This document shows positions 52,152-61,803 of a stretch of DNA of 64,000 nt, piece by piece. Source of the stretch: Flavobacteriaceae bacterium YJPT1-3 (GTDB lineage Bacteria > Bacteroidota > Bacteroidia > Flavobacteriales > Flavobacteriaceae); the NCBI GenBank assembly GCA_029866965.1, contig CP123444.1, positions 1,219,501 to 1,283,500 of the forward strand, written 5' to 3'. Position 1 is the first letter of the stretch, and the number at the start of each line of letters is the position of its first letter. The position numbers and the translations under genes are program-made. The notes below the pieces were generated by a model. It worked only from the letters and a program-made list of their open reading frames with translations. It was not told the origin of the DNA and ran no database searches.

Positions 52152-53501
52152 TTAAAATCCTAAAATGACCTTAGCGATGTAGAAAAAAATGAAAATCCCG
52201 AAAATATCGTTGCTGGTCGTGATGAACGGACCGGTGGCAATGGCCGGGTCGATCCCTCGTTTGTCCAAAATAATGGGAACAAAGGTCCCAACCAGGGCAG
52301 CGACAATAATGACACAAAGAAGGGCCACAGCGATAGTAATACTGACTAGACGATCTTGACCAACGATCAATCCAAATACAATGACCAGGACGCCCAGAGC
52401 AAGGCCGTTAATCAGACCCAGGCCTACTTCTTTGACCAGTCGCCCCCATAGGCTCCCTTTTACATTGTCATTAGCCAGACCTTGTACGATGATCGCACTG
52501 GACTGAACACCCACATTTCCTGCCATTGCAGCGATCAGGGGAGTAAAGAAAAAGAGAATGGGAAACTGCTCTAAAGCCTCTTCAAAGCCCTGCATAATAT
52601 AGACGCTGCCCAGCCCACCAAAGAGCCCCAGGATCAACCAGGGCAATCGGGCGCGGGTCAATTCCCAAACGCTGTCATCGGCTTCTACCCCCTGAGAGAT
52701 ACCGGCCGCCATCTGATAATCGCGGTCAGCTTCATCCCGAATAAAATCGACAATGTCATCGATGGTAATACGTCCCTTTAGAATGCCCAGTTCATCAACG
52801 ACCGGAATAGCCTCCAGATCGTATTTCTGCATGATACGGGCCACTTCTTCTCCGTCATCATGGATTTTGACCGCATCGACCTTGGGAATGTAGATTTCAG
52901 CGATCTTTTGGGAAGCCTCTGCGGTGAGTAGATCTTTCAAAGACAGTCGGCCTACCAATTTATCATCTTTATCGACCACATAGATCGAATGTACCCGGGT
53001 TACGTTTTGAGCCTGTGCGCGCATCTTTCTTACGCAGCCGGCCACCGTCCAGGTATCTTTGACTTTGACCAATTCCTTGGCCATGAGACCCCCGGCGGTC
53101 CGTTCATCATAGCGCAAAAGTTCAACGATATCAGCAGCATGGCTTTCATCGTCCATTTGGTTGATCACCTCACGTTGTATGTCTCGATCCAATTCGGCGA
53201 TCACATCAGCGGCGTCATCGGTATCCAATTCCTCCAACTCCAGAGCGATCTCCTCCGGTGACATTTGATCAAGGATGCTTTCTCTCAGATCTTCATCCAC
53301 CTCCATCAAAGCATCGGAGGTCTTTCCACTATCGAGCAATTTAACCAGATAGGTAGCCTCATTCAAATTGACCTCTTCCATCACCTCTGCGACATCGGCA
53401 AAGTGCATCTCCTTAAAGATGCTCTTGAGCTCGCGGTCATTTTGGGCTTCAATGAGGGCCTGAATATTTTCAAGTAGTTCTTCGCTGAGTTGGAATGGCA
53501 T
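52152..53501 (-). CDS. mgtE: Magnesium transporter MgtE
   Basis: A 449-residue MgtE channel. Order is the N-terminal helical domain (HFADVAEVMEEVN, MSPEEIALELEELDTDDAAD), two CBS domains (MRAQAQNVTRVHSIYVVDKD, IPVVDELGILKGRITIDDIV) and five membrane helices (GNVGVQSSAIIVQGLA is the pore signature). The cytoplasmic domains gate Mg2+ flow by sensing internal Mg2+. The ATG at 53501 is chosen, 19 bases after a TATATTTG element; a frame to 53546 would include that promoter. Confidence 0.94.
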   Translation of the reverse strand: MPFQLSEELLENIQALIEAQNDRELKSIFKEMHFADVAEVMEEVNLNEATYLVKLLDSGKTSDALMEVDEDLRESILDQMSPEEIALELEELDTDDAADVIAELDRDIQREVINQMDDESHAADIVELLRYDERTAGGLMAKELVKVKDTWTVAGCVRKMRAQAQNVTRVHSIYVVDKDDKLVGRLSLKDLLTAEASQKIAEIYIPKVDAVKIHDDGEEVARIMQKYDLEAIPVVDELGILKGRITIDDIVDFIRDEADRDYQMAAGISQGVEADDSVWELTRARLPWLILGLFGGLGSVYIMQGFEEALEQFPILFFFTPLIAAMAGNVGVQSSAIIVQGLANDNVKGSLWGRLVKEVGLGLINGLALGVLVIVFGLIVGQDRLVSITIAVALLCVIIVAALVGTFVPIILDKRGIDPAIATGPFITTSNDIFGIFIFFYIAKVILGF

Positions 53502-53520
53502 AAACGTGCTGGTATTTCCA

Positions 53521-53528
53521 CAAATATA
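53521..53528 (-). promoter_or_regulatory. Candidate -7 promoter element of mgtE
   Basis: TATATTTG on the minus strand, full match to TAnnTTTG, in the gap between rsmA and mgtE. The nearest upstream TTTG is 15 bases away, short of the usual spacing. Confidence 0.55.
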
Positions 53529-53592
53529 ACGAAACCCAATGCGCAAAGTGGGTTATCTCCTTAATTCATGATTGAAGGTATGAGGAGTGCAT

Positions 53593-54456
53593 TTAAGTCG
53601 CCTGTAAATCCTGCTCTATGGAAGCGGTAAGTGCGATAAATTGTGAAACTGGGAGTTGTTCCGGGCGTTTATTTAGAATTTCGCTTTCGCGAAAGGCATC
53701 ACTCAAGTCCAGTTGTTTTAGGGAGTTTCGCAAGGTCTTTCTGCGTTGTTGAAAAGCCATTTTGACCACCCGAAACAGCATTTTGGGATCGCAGCCCACA
53801 TCTTCCCAGTTGTTTTTGCGTCTTAAGCGCAGCACACCACTCTGTACCTTGGGTGGCGGACTGAACACCTGGGGATGGACGGTAAAGAGGTAAGAGGCCT
53901 CATAAAAAGCACCCACCAAGACCGATAGGATCCCATAGGCTTTAGAGCCCTCTTTTTCACAGATTCGTTGCGCTACCTCCCGCTGGAACATTCCGGTAAA
54001 TTCGGGAATGCGATGCCGCCATTCCAGCATTTTAAACACGATCTGGGTACTGATGTTATAGGGAAAGTTGCCAGTAATAGCAAAAGGATGATCGTCAAAT
54101 AGACTGCTCAGGTCGTAGTTCAGAAAATCAGCTTCCAGAATTTGAAACCGATGGCTTTGAGTGATCTTTGGATGCGCTAAAGGGAACTCCTCCCGGAGAT
54201 AGGCGATAGATTCCCGGTCTAAATCCATGGCGACCAGGTGTATGTCTTTGAGCAATAAGTACTTGGTAAGGACACCTGTACCCGGGCCGATCTCGAGCAC
54301 GTGGCTGTAGCCATCCAGACTTAAGGTGTCGGCTATACGTTGGGCAATACCCTCATCTTTCAGGAAATGCTGACCCAGATGTTTTTTTGCCCGAACCGGA
54401 TCTGCATTTGCGGGATCAGTCTCCCACGGCTTGCCTTTCTTTTTTGATTTGCCCAT
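53593..54456 (-). CDS. rsmA: 16S rRNA dimethyladenosine transferase RsmA (KsgA)
   Basis: A 287-residue methyltransferase that dimethylates two adjacent adenosines near the 3' end of 16S rRNA. Motif I is [11 protein letters not shown] and the catalytic motif is [26 protein letters not shown] near the N-terminus and FPYN context are typical of KsgA. DUF4286 lies 1 base upstream. AFRES near the C-terminus is encoded by a one-mismatch copy of the palindrome. Confidence 0.95.
   Translation of the reverse strand: MGKSKKKGKPWETDPANADPVRAKKHLGQHFLKDEGIAQRIADTLSLDGYSHVLEIGPGTGVLTKYLLLKDIHLVAMDLDRESIAYLREEFPLAHPKITQSHRFQILEADFLNYDLSSLFDDHPFAITGNFPYNISTQIVFKMLEWRHRIPEFTGMFQREVAQRICEKEGSKAYGILSVLVGAFYEASYLFTVHPQVFSPPPKVQSGVLRLRRKNNWEDVGCDPKMLFRVVKMAFQQRRKTLRNSLKQLDLSDAFRESEILNKRPEQLPVSQFIALTASIEQDLQAT
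53683..53696. repeat. Palindrome variant, one mismatch (GCTTTCGCGAAAGG)
   Basis: 13 of 14 positions match. Inside rsmA; reads AFRES. Confidence 0.85.
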
Positions 54457-54457
54457 C

Positions 54458-54793
54458 TTATCCCGGCGTGCTGCTGGTTACGCGTTGATGTTCACCAATG
54501 ACTTCCAATTCGGTTCGAAAGGCCACAAATTTACCTTCAAAGCGTTTGGAAGTGGCGCGTAATCGTGGCGCGTCTTCCTGGTAGTATCGATCGAGGATTT
54601 CGCGATTTTCCGCCAGATATTGAATGGAATAACTGTAGCCTCCCATTTCTTCGTCCACCAGCACCCGGGTCATCAGGGCGCGAACAAATTTCCCGGTACT
54701 GAGCATTTCCGGAATGTGCGTCTCCTTCATCCATTGCAGCCATTCCTGTTGAATGTGTTCTTCAATATTGATGGTGACGTTATAAATAATCAT
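54458..54793 (-). CDS. DUF4286 family protein
   Basis: A 111-residue soluble protein of the DUF4286 type: [20 protein letters not shown] and [11 protein letters not shown], a ferredoxin-like alpha/beta domain common in Bacteroidota. Function unknown. It sits between the TPR protein gene (2 bases) and rsmA (1 base) and is surely co-transcribed with them. Confidence 0.85.
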   Translation of the reverse strand: MIIYNVTINIEEHIQQEWLQWMKETHIPEMLSTGKFVRALMTRVLVDEEMGGYSYSIQYLAENREILDRYYQEDAPRLRATSKRFEGKFVAFRTELEVIGEHQRVTSSTPG

Positions 54794-54795
54794 AC

Positions 54796-56619
54796 CTAAG
54801 TTTTTAAGGGGTTAGTCACGCCCGGTTGAGCCAGCGTATCGCCTCTTAAGGCTCTAAAACGCCTTTGGGCTTCTACGTAATAAATGCTGTCTGCGAACTC
54901 AAAGAGAATAGCACTAAAGTGCTCCTTAGCCAGTTCGATATCGTTCAATTCCTTTTCATAGAGCAGCCCCAGACGAAAATGAGCCTCATCGGCCAGAATG
55001 TCCTCTCCGTAATAGGTGAGTATCTTTTGATAGTTGGATTCCGCTTTCGCGAAAGCGCGCTCCTGCTCAAACAACCGGCCCTGAGCAAGAAGAGCTTCAT
55101 CTTCAATCGATTCGCCCTTATGTTCTTGGAGTAGCTGGTCAAAAGCCGTGATCGCTTCTTGAGGTCGTTGTTGGTAAGCAAGCAAGTCGGCGTGGGCGAA
55201 CTTTTTAAGTCCGGCCTGCGTACTGTCTTCCTGGGAATTGTCGGCTATAAGCAAATAGAGACTCAAAGCGTCATTAGCGATCAGCTGGGTGGCTGATGAT
55301 TTAAGCACTTTCAGTTGAGTTTGTGCCCAGTCAAAATCACCCTTGTAATAACTGGTCTTGGCGACCTTAAACCGGGCCTCCTGCGCGAGTACGTGATTTT
55401 TTAAACGATCTTGAATTTGTGAATAGTAGATCAAGGCCTGATTAAATTTCTCATCCAGAACTAGGATGTCGGCTAGTTTCATTTTAACCCGGGCCTGCTC
55501 AAAAGGATTGAGCTGTTGATCGAGGGTGCTTTTAAGAAAGGCGATGGCCTCTGTTTTGCGTTGCTCTTTATAGGCCATAAAATCGGCGTAAGCCAATTGA
55601 AGTTCCAGTACCTGAGCATGTGCCCCGTAGGTGTTTAGCAAGTTTTCAAAGCGACCTCGCAGTTCTTCATAATCGTCTGGAGAAGCCAGGGCTATATCCA
55701 TATCCACTTGCAGGAGTTGGGCACGAAGGCGCAGCTGCGCGTCATAGGTGGCTTCAATAACGAATTCCAGTATGGGTTTTGCGGCCTGATAGGCTTCCAT
55801 TTCTACGGCGATGATCGCCAAATCCATGATCCCGCTTAAATTCTGACCGCCTCTCCGAAAAATAGCTTTTTCCTGAACGAAAGCTTTATCGATCTCGTTC
55901 TGCTGGACATAGAGCCAACTGAGCAATTCGTTGTAGACCGGATTCTGATGCGTCTGTAGTTTTTTGATCAGCGCTTTGCGAAGTAATTGATTGGCTGCGT
56001 GGCCGGGATCTTCGGTGACATAATAGGAAAAGGTACGTCGGGCATTGGGCAAGTATTGGATGTTCTGATCCACCAGTTCCAAATAACTGTCGAACATCTT
56101 ATCCAGATTCCCTTGTTCCCCATAGATATAGGCGAGTTGTACATTAAAGTTCGATTTGCCGCTGACTTCCATGGCCACGGTATAAGTCTCGATGGCCTCA
56201 TCCAGTAGGCTGTAGCGTTTAAAAGACTGTCCGATCTGATAGGCCTGAATGGGATCCAAGCGCACCGCTTCAATAGCTTTGTTGTAATACGTTTGAGCTT
56301 GTTCCTCCTTGTTCTGAAGTTGGTAATTGTAGCCCAGGTCAACCAGGAGTTGGGGGAAAGCGGAGGTACGTTGCATTCTGGATAAAAGCAATTCTTCAAC
56401 CTCTTGGTATTGTTCTAACTGTTGCTTCGTGGCGATGAATCCCAAGAGGAAATCCATGGATAATGGTTGTTCGCGTACCAATTGCTCATAAACCAAGGCT
56501 GCTTTCTCGTAAGCTCCCTCTTCAAAATACTGTCGGGCTTGATCAAAATCATCGTTTTGCGCCCATAAAGAACAGCAGCAGCATAGGAGTATCGATAAAG
56601 AGAGAAGAATCTTTTTCAT
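54796..56619 (-). CDS. Exported tetratricopeptide repeat protein
   Basis: A 607-residue protein with a signal peptide (MKKILLSLSILLCCCCSLWA) and many TPR-like helical pairs throughout (e.g. FDQARQYFEEGAYEKAALVY, EEQAQTYYNKAIEAV, FAKAESNYQKILTYYGED). Such exported TPR proteins act as scaffolds in the periplasm or outer membrane; no specific partner can be named. The ATG at 56619 is chosen because it opens the signal peptide. AFAKA in a late repeat is encoded by the palindrome. Confidence 0.85.
   Translation of the reverse strand: MKKILLSLSILLCCCCSLWAQNDDFDQARQYFEEGAYEKAALVYEQLVREQPLSMDFLLGFIATKQQLEQYQEVEELLLSRMQRTSAFPQLLVDLGYNYQLQNKEEQAQTYYNKAIEAVRLDPIQAYQIGQSFKRYSLLDEAIETYTVAMEVSGKSNFNVQLAYIYGEQGNLDKMFDSYLELVDQNIQYLPNARRTFSYYVTEDPGHAANQLLRKALIKKLQTHQNPVYNELLSWLYVQQNEIDKAFVQEKAIFRRGGQNLSGIMDLAIIAVEMEAYQAAKPILEFVIEATYDAQLRLRAQLLQVDMDIALASPDDYEELRGRFENLLNTYGAHAQVLELQLAYADFMAYKEQRKTEAIAFLKSTLDQQLNPFEQARVKMKLADILVLDEKFNQALIYYSQIQDRLKNHVLAQEARFKVAKTSYYKGDFDWAQTQLKVLKSSATQLIANDALSLYLLIADNSQEDSTQAGLKKFAHADLLAYQQRPQEAITAFDQLLQEHKGESIEDEALLAQGRLFEQERAFAKAESNYQKILTYYGEDILADEAHFRLGLLYEKELNDIELAKEHFSAILFEFADSIYYVEAQRRFRALRGDTLAQPGVTNPLKT
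55043..55056. repeat. Palindrome GCTTTCGCGAAAGC, copy 8 (exact)
   Basis: Exact 14-mer inside the TPR protein gene, flanked as CGCTTTCGCGAAAGCG; reads AFAKA. Confidence 0.95.
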
Positions 56620-56697
56620 GCCTTGTAAAGATAACGAATCAGCCGGGGAATGCGTATCATTTGAGAAAGTCATCCTTTATTTTGATGTATTCCGTAG

Positions 56698-56705
56698 TAT
56701 CTTTA
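56698..56705 (+). promoter_or_regulatory. Candidate -7 element of the oxidoreductase gene
   Basis: TATCTTTA, one mismatch to TAnnTTTG, 19 bases before the ATG at 56725. The same TATCTTTA/G form appears before the genes at 3482, 38609 and 45249. Confidence 0.45.
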
Positions 56706-56724
56706 AAGGACTTAAGGGTAGGGT

Positions 56725-57870
56725 ATGAAAACAATGAATCGCAGAGTATTTGGTAAAAAGATGATCAAAGGGGTCGCGGCAGGAGGCGTACTTATGGGGC
56801 TTCCGCTCTCCTGTGCCTTTGGCGAAGCTAAAAAAGATACCAAAAAACTTGGAGTAGCCCTGGTAGGACTCGGCAGTTACAGCGCCGGACAACTCGCCCC
56901 GGCCTTACAGCATACCAACCACTGTTATTTAGCCGGAATTGTGACCGGAACTCCGGCCAAAGAAACACGATGGGCCAATCAATACGGAATTCCGGAAAAG
57001 AATATCTACAACTATGAAAATTTCGATACGATCGCAGACAATAAGGACATCGACATTGTCTACGTAGTCCTGCCCAATTCCATGCACGCCGAGTTCAGCA
57101 TACGTGCAGCCAAGGCGGGAAAACATGTGATCTGTGAAAAACCCATGGCGATAAACGTTGAAGAATGTGACGCTATTATTCAGGCCTGTGAGGAGGCCGG
57201 CATAAAGCTTAGCGTGGGCTACCGGCTTCAATCAGAGCCTTACACCCAGCAGGTACAGCAATGGGTGGCTAAGCAAACCTTTGGCGCTACGCAGCAGGTA
57301 GATGCTGCCGCGGCTTATGTATCTCGAGGGTACCCCGATCAATGGCGTCTGAATAAAGCGCTTTCGGGGGGAGGGGCCTTGATGAATATGGGGGTCTATG
57401 CCATTCAGGGGGCTATATACGGCACAGGCGCCAACCCCATCGCAGTGAGTGCCCGTGAAGAAAGCACGCGGCCGGACTATTTCAAGGATACCGATGAAAC
57501 GGTTTATGCAAATTTTGTGTTTCCAGATGGAGCTCAAGGACAAATTTTCACCTCCCATAATGCCAGTGCGAGCACGCTCGATGTGCAGTGTATCGATGGA
57601 TTTATCCAATTAGATCCGGCTTATACTTATGGACCCCTGGCGGGGAAAAGCAGCAAGGGGCCTATGACCTTTCCTCATGACAGTCAGCAAAAACTGCAAA
57701 TGGATGATTTTGCCTTACACATCAAAGAGGGTGCGATCAATCAGGCACCGGGAGCCATGGGTAAGCGCGATATGATCATTATCGAAGCCATATACCGCTC
57801 CATTGCAGAAGATGGGAAAACCATCCCCTTGGATTTAGGTACCATGGGTTTGGGTGGTCCTAATCAATAA
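56725..57870 (+). CDS. Gfo/Idh/MocA family oxidoreductase, probably Tat-exported
   Basis: A 381-residue NAD(P)-dependent oxidoreductase. The N-terminus (NRRVFGKKMIKGVAAGG) resembles a twin-arginine signal, common in glucose-fructose oxidoreductase-like proteins. The Rossmann fold starts at VALVGLGSYSAGQLAPAL; the family signature CEKPMAIN is present and YRLQSEPYT begins the C-terminal domain. A sugar substrate is likely but unspecified. Its end overlaps convergent serS by 11 bases. Confidence 0.87.
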   Translation: MKTMNRRVFGKKMIKGVAAGGVLMGLPLSCAFGEAKKDTKKLGVALVGLGSYSAGQLAPALQHTNHCYLAGIVTGTPAKETRWANQYGIPEKNIYNYENFDTIADNKDIDIVYVVLPNSMHAEFSIRAAKAGKHVICEKPMAINVEECDAIIQACEEAGIKLSVGYRLQSEPYTQQVQQWVAKQTFGATQQVDAAAAYVSRGYPDQWRLNKALSGGGALMNMGVYAIQGAIYGTGANPIAVSAREESTRPDYFKDTDETVYANFVFPDGAQGQIFTSHNASASTLDVQCIDGFIQLDPAYTYGPLAGKSSKGPMTFPHDSQQKLQMDDFALHIKEGAINQAPGAMGKRDMIIIEAIYRSIAEDGKTIPLDLGTMGLGGPNQ

Positions 57871-59131
57871 GGTCAAAACCACAGTAGGGAACCAATACCT
57901 CCGGAATTCGGATACCTTTTTCGGTTTGGTAATTTTCCAGTATACCGGCCAATACCCGCGGTAAGGCCAGGGCGCTTCCGTTCAAGGTGTGTACCAATTG
58001 TTTATTCCCAGTCTTATCTCTAAACCGAAGTTTGAGTCGGTTGGCCTGAAAGGTTCTGAAATTAGAAACAGAACTGATCTCCAACCAGCGATCCTGGGCG
58101 GTGGAGAATACTTCAAAGTCGTAAGTCAAGTGGGAGGTAAACCCTAAGTCGCCGCCACAGAGGCGCAAAATCCGATACGGCAATTTCAGTTCGCGAAGGA
58201 TTTCTTTGACGTGGTCTACCATGCTATCCAGGGCTTCTGCTGAACGTTCCGGATGTTCCAGTCGAACAATTTCTACTTTGTCAAACTGATGCAAGCGGTT
58301 GAGTCCACGTACATGGGCCCCATAAGAACCGGCTTCCCTTCTGAAACAGGGGGTATAGCCCGTTGCCGTGATGGGAAGATCAGTTTCTTCCAGTAATTCG
58401 TCCCGCCACATGTTGGTGACCGGGACTTCAGCGGTCGGGATCAGATAGAGATCGTCAGCCGTAACGTGGTACATTTGGCCTTCCTTATCCGGCAGTTGAC
58501 CGGTCCCAAAACCGGAAGCCTCATTGACCAAATGAGGTACTTGATATTCCGTATAGCCGGCTTCTGTATTCTTGTCTAAAAAATAAGTGATCAAAGCCCG
58601 CTGCAATCGAGCACCTTTCCCTTTATAAACCGGAAATCCGGCTCCGGTGATCTTATTCCCCAGTTCAAAGTCAATGATGTCGTAGTTCTTGGCCAACTCC
58701 CAATGCGGAAGCGCTTCTTTAGTGAGTTCAGGCACTTCGCCTTCGCGAAAGACCTCCTCATTGTCTTGATCACTGTTCCCTGCGGGGACGCTTTCATGGG
58801 GAATGTTTGGGATGGTAAACAACAATTCCTGAAGGGTAGCCTCTGCGGTATTCAATTGCTCTTGCAGCACTTTGGACTGCTCCTTGAGTCCGCTGGTCTT
58901 TTGCTTAAGTAAATTGGCCTTTTGAGGCTCCCCACTTTTAAAGAGCTGACCAATTTCTTTACTGAGCTTATTCGATTCAGCCAGGGTATTGTCTAAAGTT
59001 GCCTGGGTACTTCTGCGCTGCTCATCTACAGCCAGCACCTGATCTAAGATGACTTCTGCGTCAAAATTACGTTTGGCAAGCGCCTTGACGTAGGCCGCTT
59101 TATGATCTCTGATTTGTGATACCTCTAGCAT
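57860..59131 (-). CDS. serS: Seryl-tRNA synthetase
   Basis: A 423-residue class II synthetase. The N-terminal coiled-coil arm (about 25-105) binds tRNA; motif 2 is FRREAGSYGAHVRGLNRLHQF, motif 3 lies in NGSALALPRVLAGILENYQ. Length is standard. A TACATTTG element 18 bases upstream is a likely promoter. A two-mismatch relative of the palindrome at 58739-58752 encodes VFREG. Confidence 0.96.
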   Translation of the reverse strand: MLEVSQIRDHKAAYVKALAKRNFDAEVILDQVLAVDEQRRSTQATLDNTLAESNKLSKEIGQLFKSGEPQKANLLKQKTSGLKEQSKVLQEQLNTAEATLQELLFTIPNIPHESVPAGNSDQDNEEVFREGEVPELTKEALPHWELAKNYDIIDFELGNKITGAGFPVYKGKGARLQRALITYFLDKNTEAGYTEYQVPHLVNEASGFGTGQLPDKEGQMYHVTADDLYLIPTAEVPVTNMWRDELLEETDLPITATGYTPCFRREAGSYGAHVRGLNRLHQFDKVEIVRLEHPERSAEALDSMVDHVKEILRELKLPYRILRLCGGDLGFTSHLTYDFEVFSTAQDRWLEISSVSNFRTFQANRLKLRFRDKTGNKQLVHTLNGSALALPRVLAGILENYQTEKGIRIPEVLVPYCGFDLID

Positions 59132-59148
59132 GCGATTGAATTAGGCTG

Positions 59149-59156
59149 CAAATGTA
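59149..59156 (-). promoter_or_regulatory. Candidate -7 promoter element of serS
   Basis: TACATTTG on the minus strand, full match to TAnnTTTG, 18 bases before the serS ATG. Confidence 0.55.
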
Positions 59157-59280
59157 AATAAATCGGCAGTAAAGACGAAGGGTAGCTAGCCTATTAAAAA
59201 TCAGAAAATTAGTGATGCACTGACATACTATTTTTTACTAAAAATCAGTTATCATACCACTAACGCCAACACCATCTACT

Positions 59281-61803
59281 ATGAAAACACACTACAGCTA
59301 CTTGCTCCTGGTGGGACTTTCGGTTTCGCTGATGCAAGCGCAGACGCCCTCGGGAGAACTTCAAACCTGGCACAAAACAACCCTCTCATTTGACGGACCC
59401 CAAACCAGCGAAAGCGCTACACCCAATCCGTTCACTGACTATCGCTTGACAGTTACTTTTACCCATGCCGCTGACGCCCGAAGCTATGTCGTACCCGGAT
59501 TTTATGCCGGCTGTATCGATGCCGCAGAAAGCGGTTGCGAGAGCGGTGCTACCTGGAAAGTGCATTTTGCGCCCGATCGCCCCGGCAGCTGGAATTGGCA
59601 GGCCGAATTTACAACCGGAACTGACGTTGCCATTAATAGTGGTGGTTCCAGTGCGGGATTTATGGATGGAGCTACAGGTAGTTTTGAGGTAGCCCCTTCC
59701 AATAAAAGCGGCCGGGATTTCAGAGCGCCAAGCAAAGGTCGATTACACTATATTGGAGAACATTATTTAAAGCATTCGGGAACCGCTCCAGATAATCCCA
59801 GTGGACCCTGGTTTGTTAAAGCGGGGGCCGATTCACCGGAGAACGCCCTGGCTTACGATGATTTTGATGCGACTCCCAATCGAGGAAATCGCAGAAAGAG
59901 CTGGACTCCGCATCAGCAGGACTATGTGTCCAGTGAAGCTTTTAACTATACCTGGCAGGGCGGAAAAGGCAGTGAATTGCTGGGCGTTGTGAACTACCTG
60001 TCCCAAAAAGGGGTCAACGCTATGTCTTTTTTGACCTTCAGCCTACATGGCGACGATGAGAACGTCTTCCCGCATTTGTTGAAGGTAGATCTCAACACCT
60101 ACAATGGGTATGGGGATAGTCAGCAATGGGCAAATGGCATTCATCACGATCGCTTCGACCTTTCGAAAATGGCGCAGTGGGAAGAAATCTTTTCTTATGC
60201 CGATCAGAAAGGGGTCTTTCTTCATTTTAAAACCATGGAGACCGAAAATGATAATTTGATGGATGACAACACTTTGGGTCGGGAACGGAAAGTGTACTAT
60301 CGCGAACTTATTGCTCGATTCGGGCACCATCTGGCTCTAAATTGGAACATTACCGAAGAGTCTACCATCCCCGATGAAGTCACCCGGGAAATTGCAGCTT
60401 ATATTGCCGAAACGGATCCCTATGATCATCATATCGTTCTGCATACCTATCCCGGGCAGCAGGATGAACGCTACGATCCCTTATTGGGAGATCAATCGGA
60501 GCTTACAGGTCCCTCCATTCAGACGGGAAAGAATAACGTGCATCGTGATGTGGTGCGTTGGGTTCAGAAATCAGCCAACGCCGGGAAAAAATGGGTGGTC
60601 GCCAATGACGAGCAAGGAAGTGCAAACATCGGTGTCGATGCAGATCCTACAGATAATAAGCTCGTTCGCCATCAGGTACTCTGGGGAGCATTGATGGGCG
60701 GGGGCATGGGTGTTGAATATTACTACGGCTACCAGACCGGTGAGACCGATTTGACTGCGCAAGATCATCGATCGCGAGATCAGAAGTATACGGAGGCCGC
60801 TTTGGCATTGAACTTTTTCAATACCTATCTTCAAAATGATCTACCAGACATGATATCCATGGATGATCTTACTGCAGACGGAGAGGATTATGCTTTTGCG
60901 AAAGCAAATAAGGTATATACCGTGTACCGGCCTAATGGAGGAAGCACAGCGATTAATTTGCCCAATGGAGCCTGGGAGGTTCAATGGTATAATCCCAGGA
61001 CCGGGGGAGCCCTGAGCTCGGCAGAATCTATTTCAACTACCTTGGTGGCACCCAGTACGGAGGATTGGGTGGCTTTGATCACAGGTACGGCCGGTGGTAA
61101 TACCTGTGAAGAGACTCTAGAACCCGTGGCTGACGCCTACCTGGAAGGCGGAGTACTAATGGACAATGAGGTGCTTCGGGTCGAAGCGGGTACTAGGGTG
61201 AGTTATTTGCAGTATGATTTGACTGCGATTACAGATCCGGTGTCCACGGCACAACTACAGTTGCAAGTGAGTGGCGATCCGGGCTCCGGAGTAATACAAG
61301 TGTACAAGGGAAGCGCTACGGGATGGACAGAGGCCAATTTAAACTCGACGAATGCACCTACTGCTGAAGCTTTACTAGGCTCTTTAGTGGGCGATTTTTT
61401 AGAAGGTCAAATCTATACCTGGAACTTGACTGGAGTTACCTCTGGCGAACTATTCAATATAATCCTGATTCAAGATAGCGGCAATGACGTTTCTTTTTCG
61501 TCACGAACAGGTGTTCAAGCTCCAAGACTACAATTGGAGCTGGACTGCGGGACGCTAGATGTGGACGAGCTCACCTGGGATCAATCCCTTAAGCTCTACC
61601 CCAATCCGGTGCAGGATCGGGCCGTTTTAAAAGGAGAACGGATAAGTTCCTGGGCCATTTATACGATGCAGGGTCAACAGATAAGCAGTGCGAAACAAGT
61701 GGTAGATGCGTCTCAGCACAGCTTGGATTTAAGTCCACTAGCATCAGGAGTTTATGTACTCGTGGTCGATGGTAATCGGGCAATTCGCTTTCTAAAACGC
61801 TAA
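59281..61803 (+). CDS. T9SS-secreted DUF5060 glycoside hydrolase-like protein with CBM96-like domain
   Basis: An 840-residue secreted protein. Residues 1-20 are a signal peptide; about 28-125 is a DUF5060 immunoglobulin-like domain (LTVTFTHAADARSYVVPGFY); about 150-510 is a TIM-barrel-like region (GVNAMSFLTFSLHGDDENVF, HLALNWNITEES, WVVANDEQG); about 515-600 resembles the collagen-binding-like domain; about 610-765 is a DNRLRE/CBM96-like domain; 771-840 is a type A T9SS sorting domain (LYPNPVQDRAVL ... GVYVLVVDG). It probably attacks or binds an algal polysaccharide. AFAKA at about 539 comes from a near-copy of the palindrome. Confidence 0.82.
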   Translation: MKTHYSYLLLVGLSVSLMQAQTPSGELQTWHKTTLSFDGPQTSESATPNPFTDYRLTVTFTHAADARSYVVPGFYAGCIDAAESGCESGATWKVHFAPDRPGSWNWQAEFTTGTDVAINSGGSSAGFMDGATGSFEVAPSNKSGRDFRAPSKGRLHYIGEHYLKHSGTAPDNPSGPWFVKAGADSPENALAYDDFDATPNRGNRRKSWTPHQQDYVSSEAFNYTWQGGKGSELLGVVNYLSQKGVNAMSFLTFSLHGDDENVFPHLLKVDLNTYNGYGDSQQWANGIHHDRFDLSKMAQWEEIFSYADQKGVFLHFKTMETENDNLMDDNTLGRERKVYYRELIARFGHHLALNWNITEESTIPDEVTREIAAYIAETDPYDHHIVLHTYPGQQDERYDPLLGDQSELTGPSIQTGKNNVHRDVVRWVQKSANAGKKWVVANDEQGSANIGVDADPTDNKLVRHQVLWGALMGGGMGVEYYYGYQTGETDLTAQDHRSRDQKYTEAALALNFFNTYLQNDLPDMISMDDLTADGEDYAFAKANKVYTVYRPNGGSTAINLPNGAWEVQWYNPRTGGALSSAESISTTLVAPSTEDWVALITGTAGGNTCEETLEPVADAYLEGGVLMDNEVLRVEAGTRVSYLQYDLTAITDPVSTAQLQLQVSGDPGSGVIQVYKGSATGWTEANLNSTNAPTAEALLGSLVGDFLEGQIYTWNLTGVTSGELFNIILIQDSGNDVSFSSRTGVQAPRLQLELDCGTLDVDELTWDQSLKLYPNPVQDRAVLKGERISSWAIYTMQGQQISSAKQVVDASQHSLDLSPLASGVYVLVVDGNRAIRFLKR
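60892..60905. repeat. Palindrome variant, one mismatch (GCTTTTGCGAAAGC)
   Basis: 13 of 14 positions match. Inside the DUF5060 gene; reads AFAKA. Confidence 0.8.
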
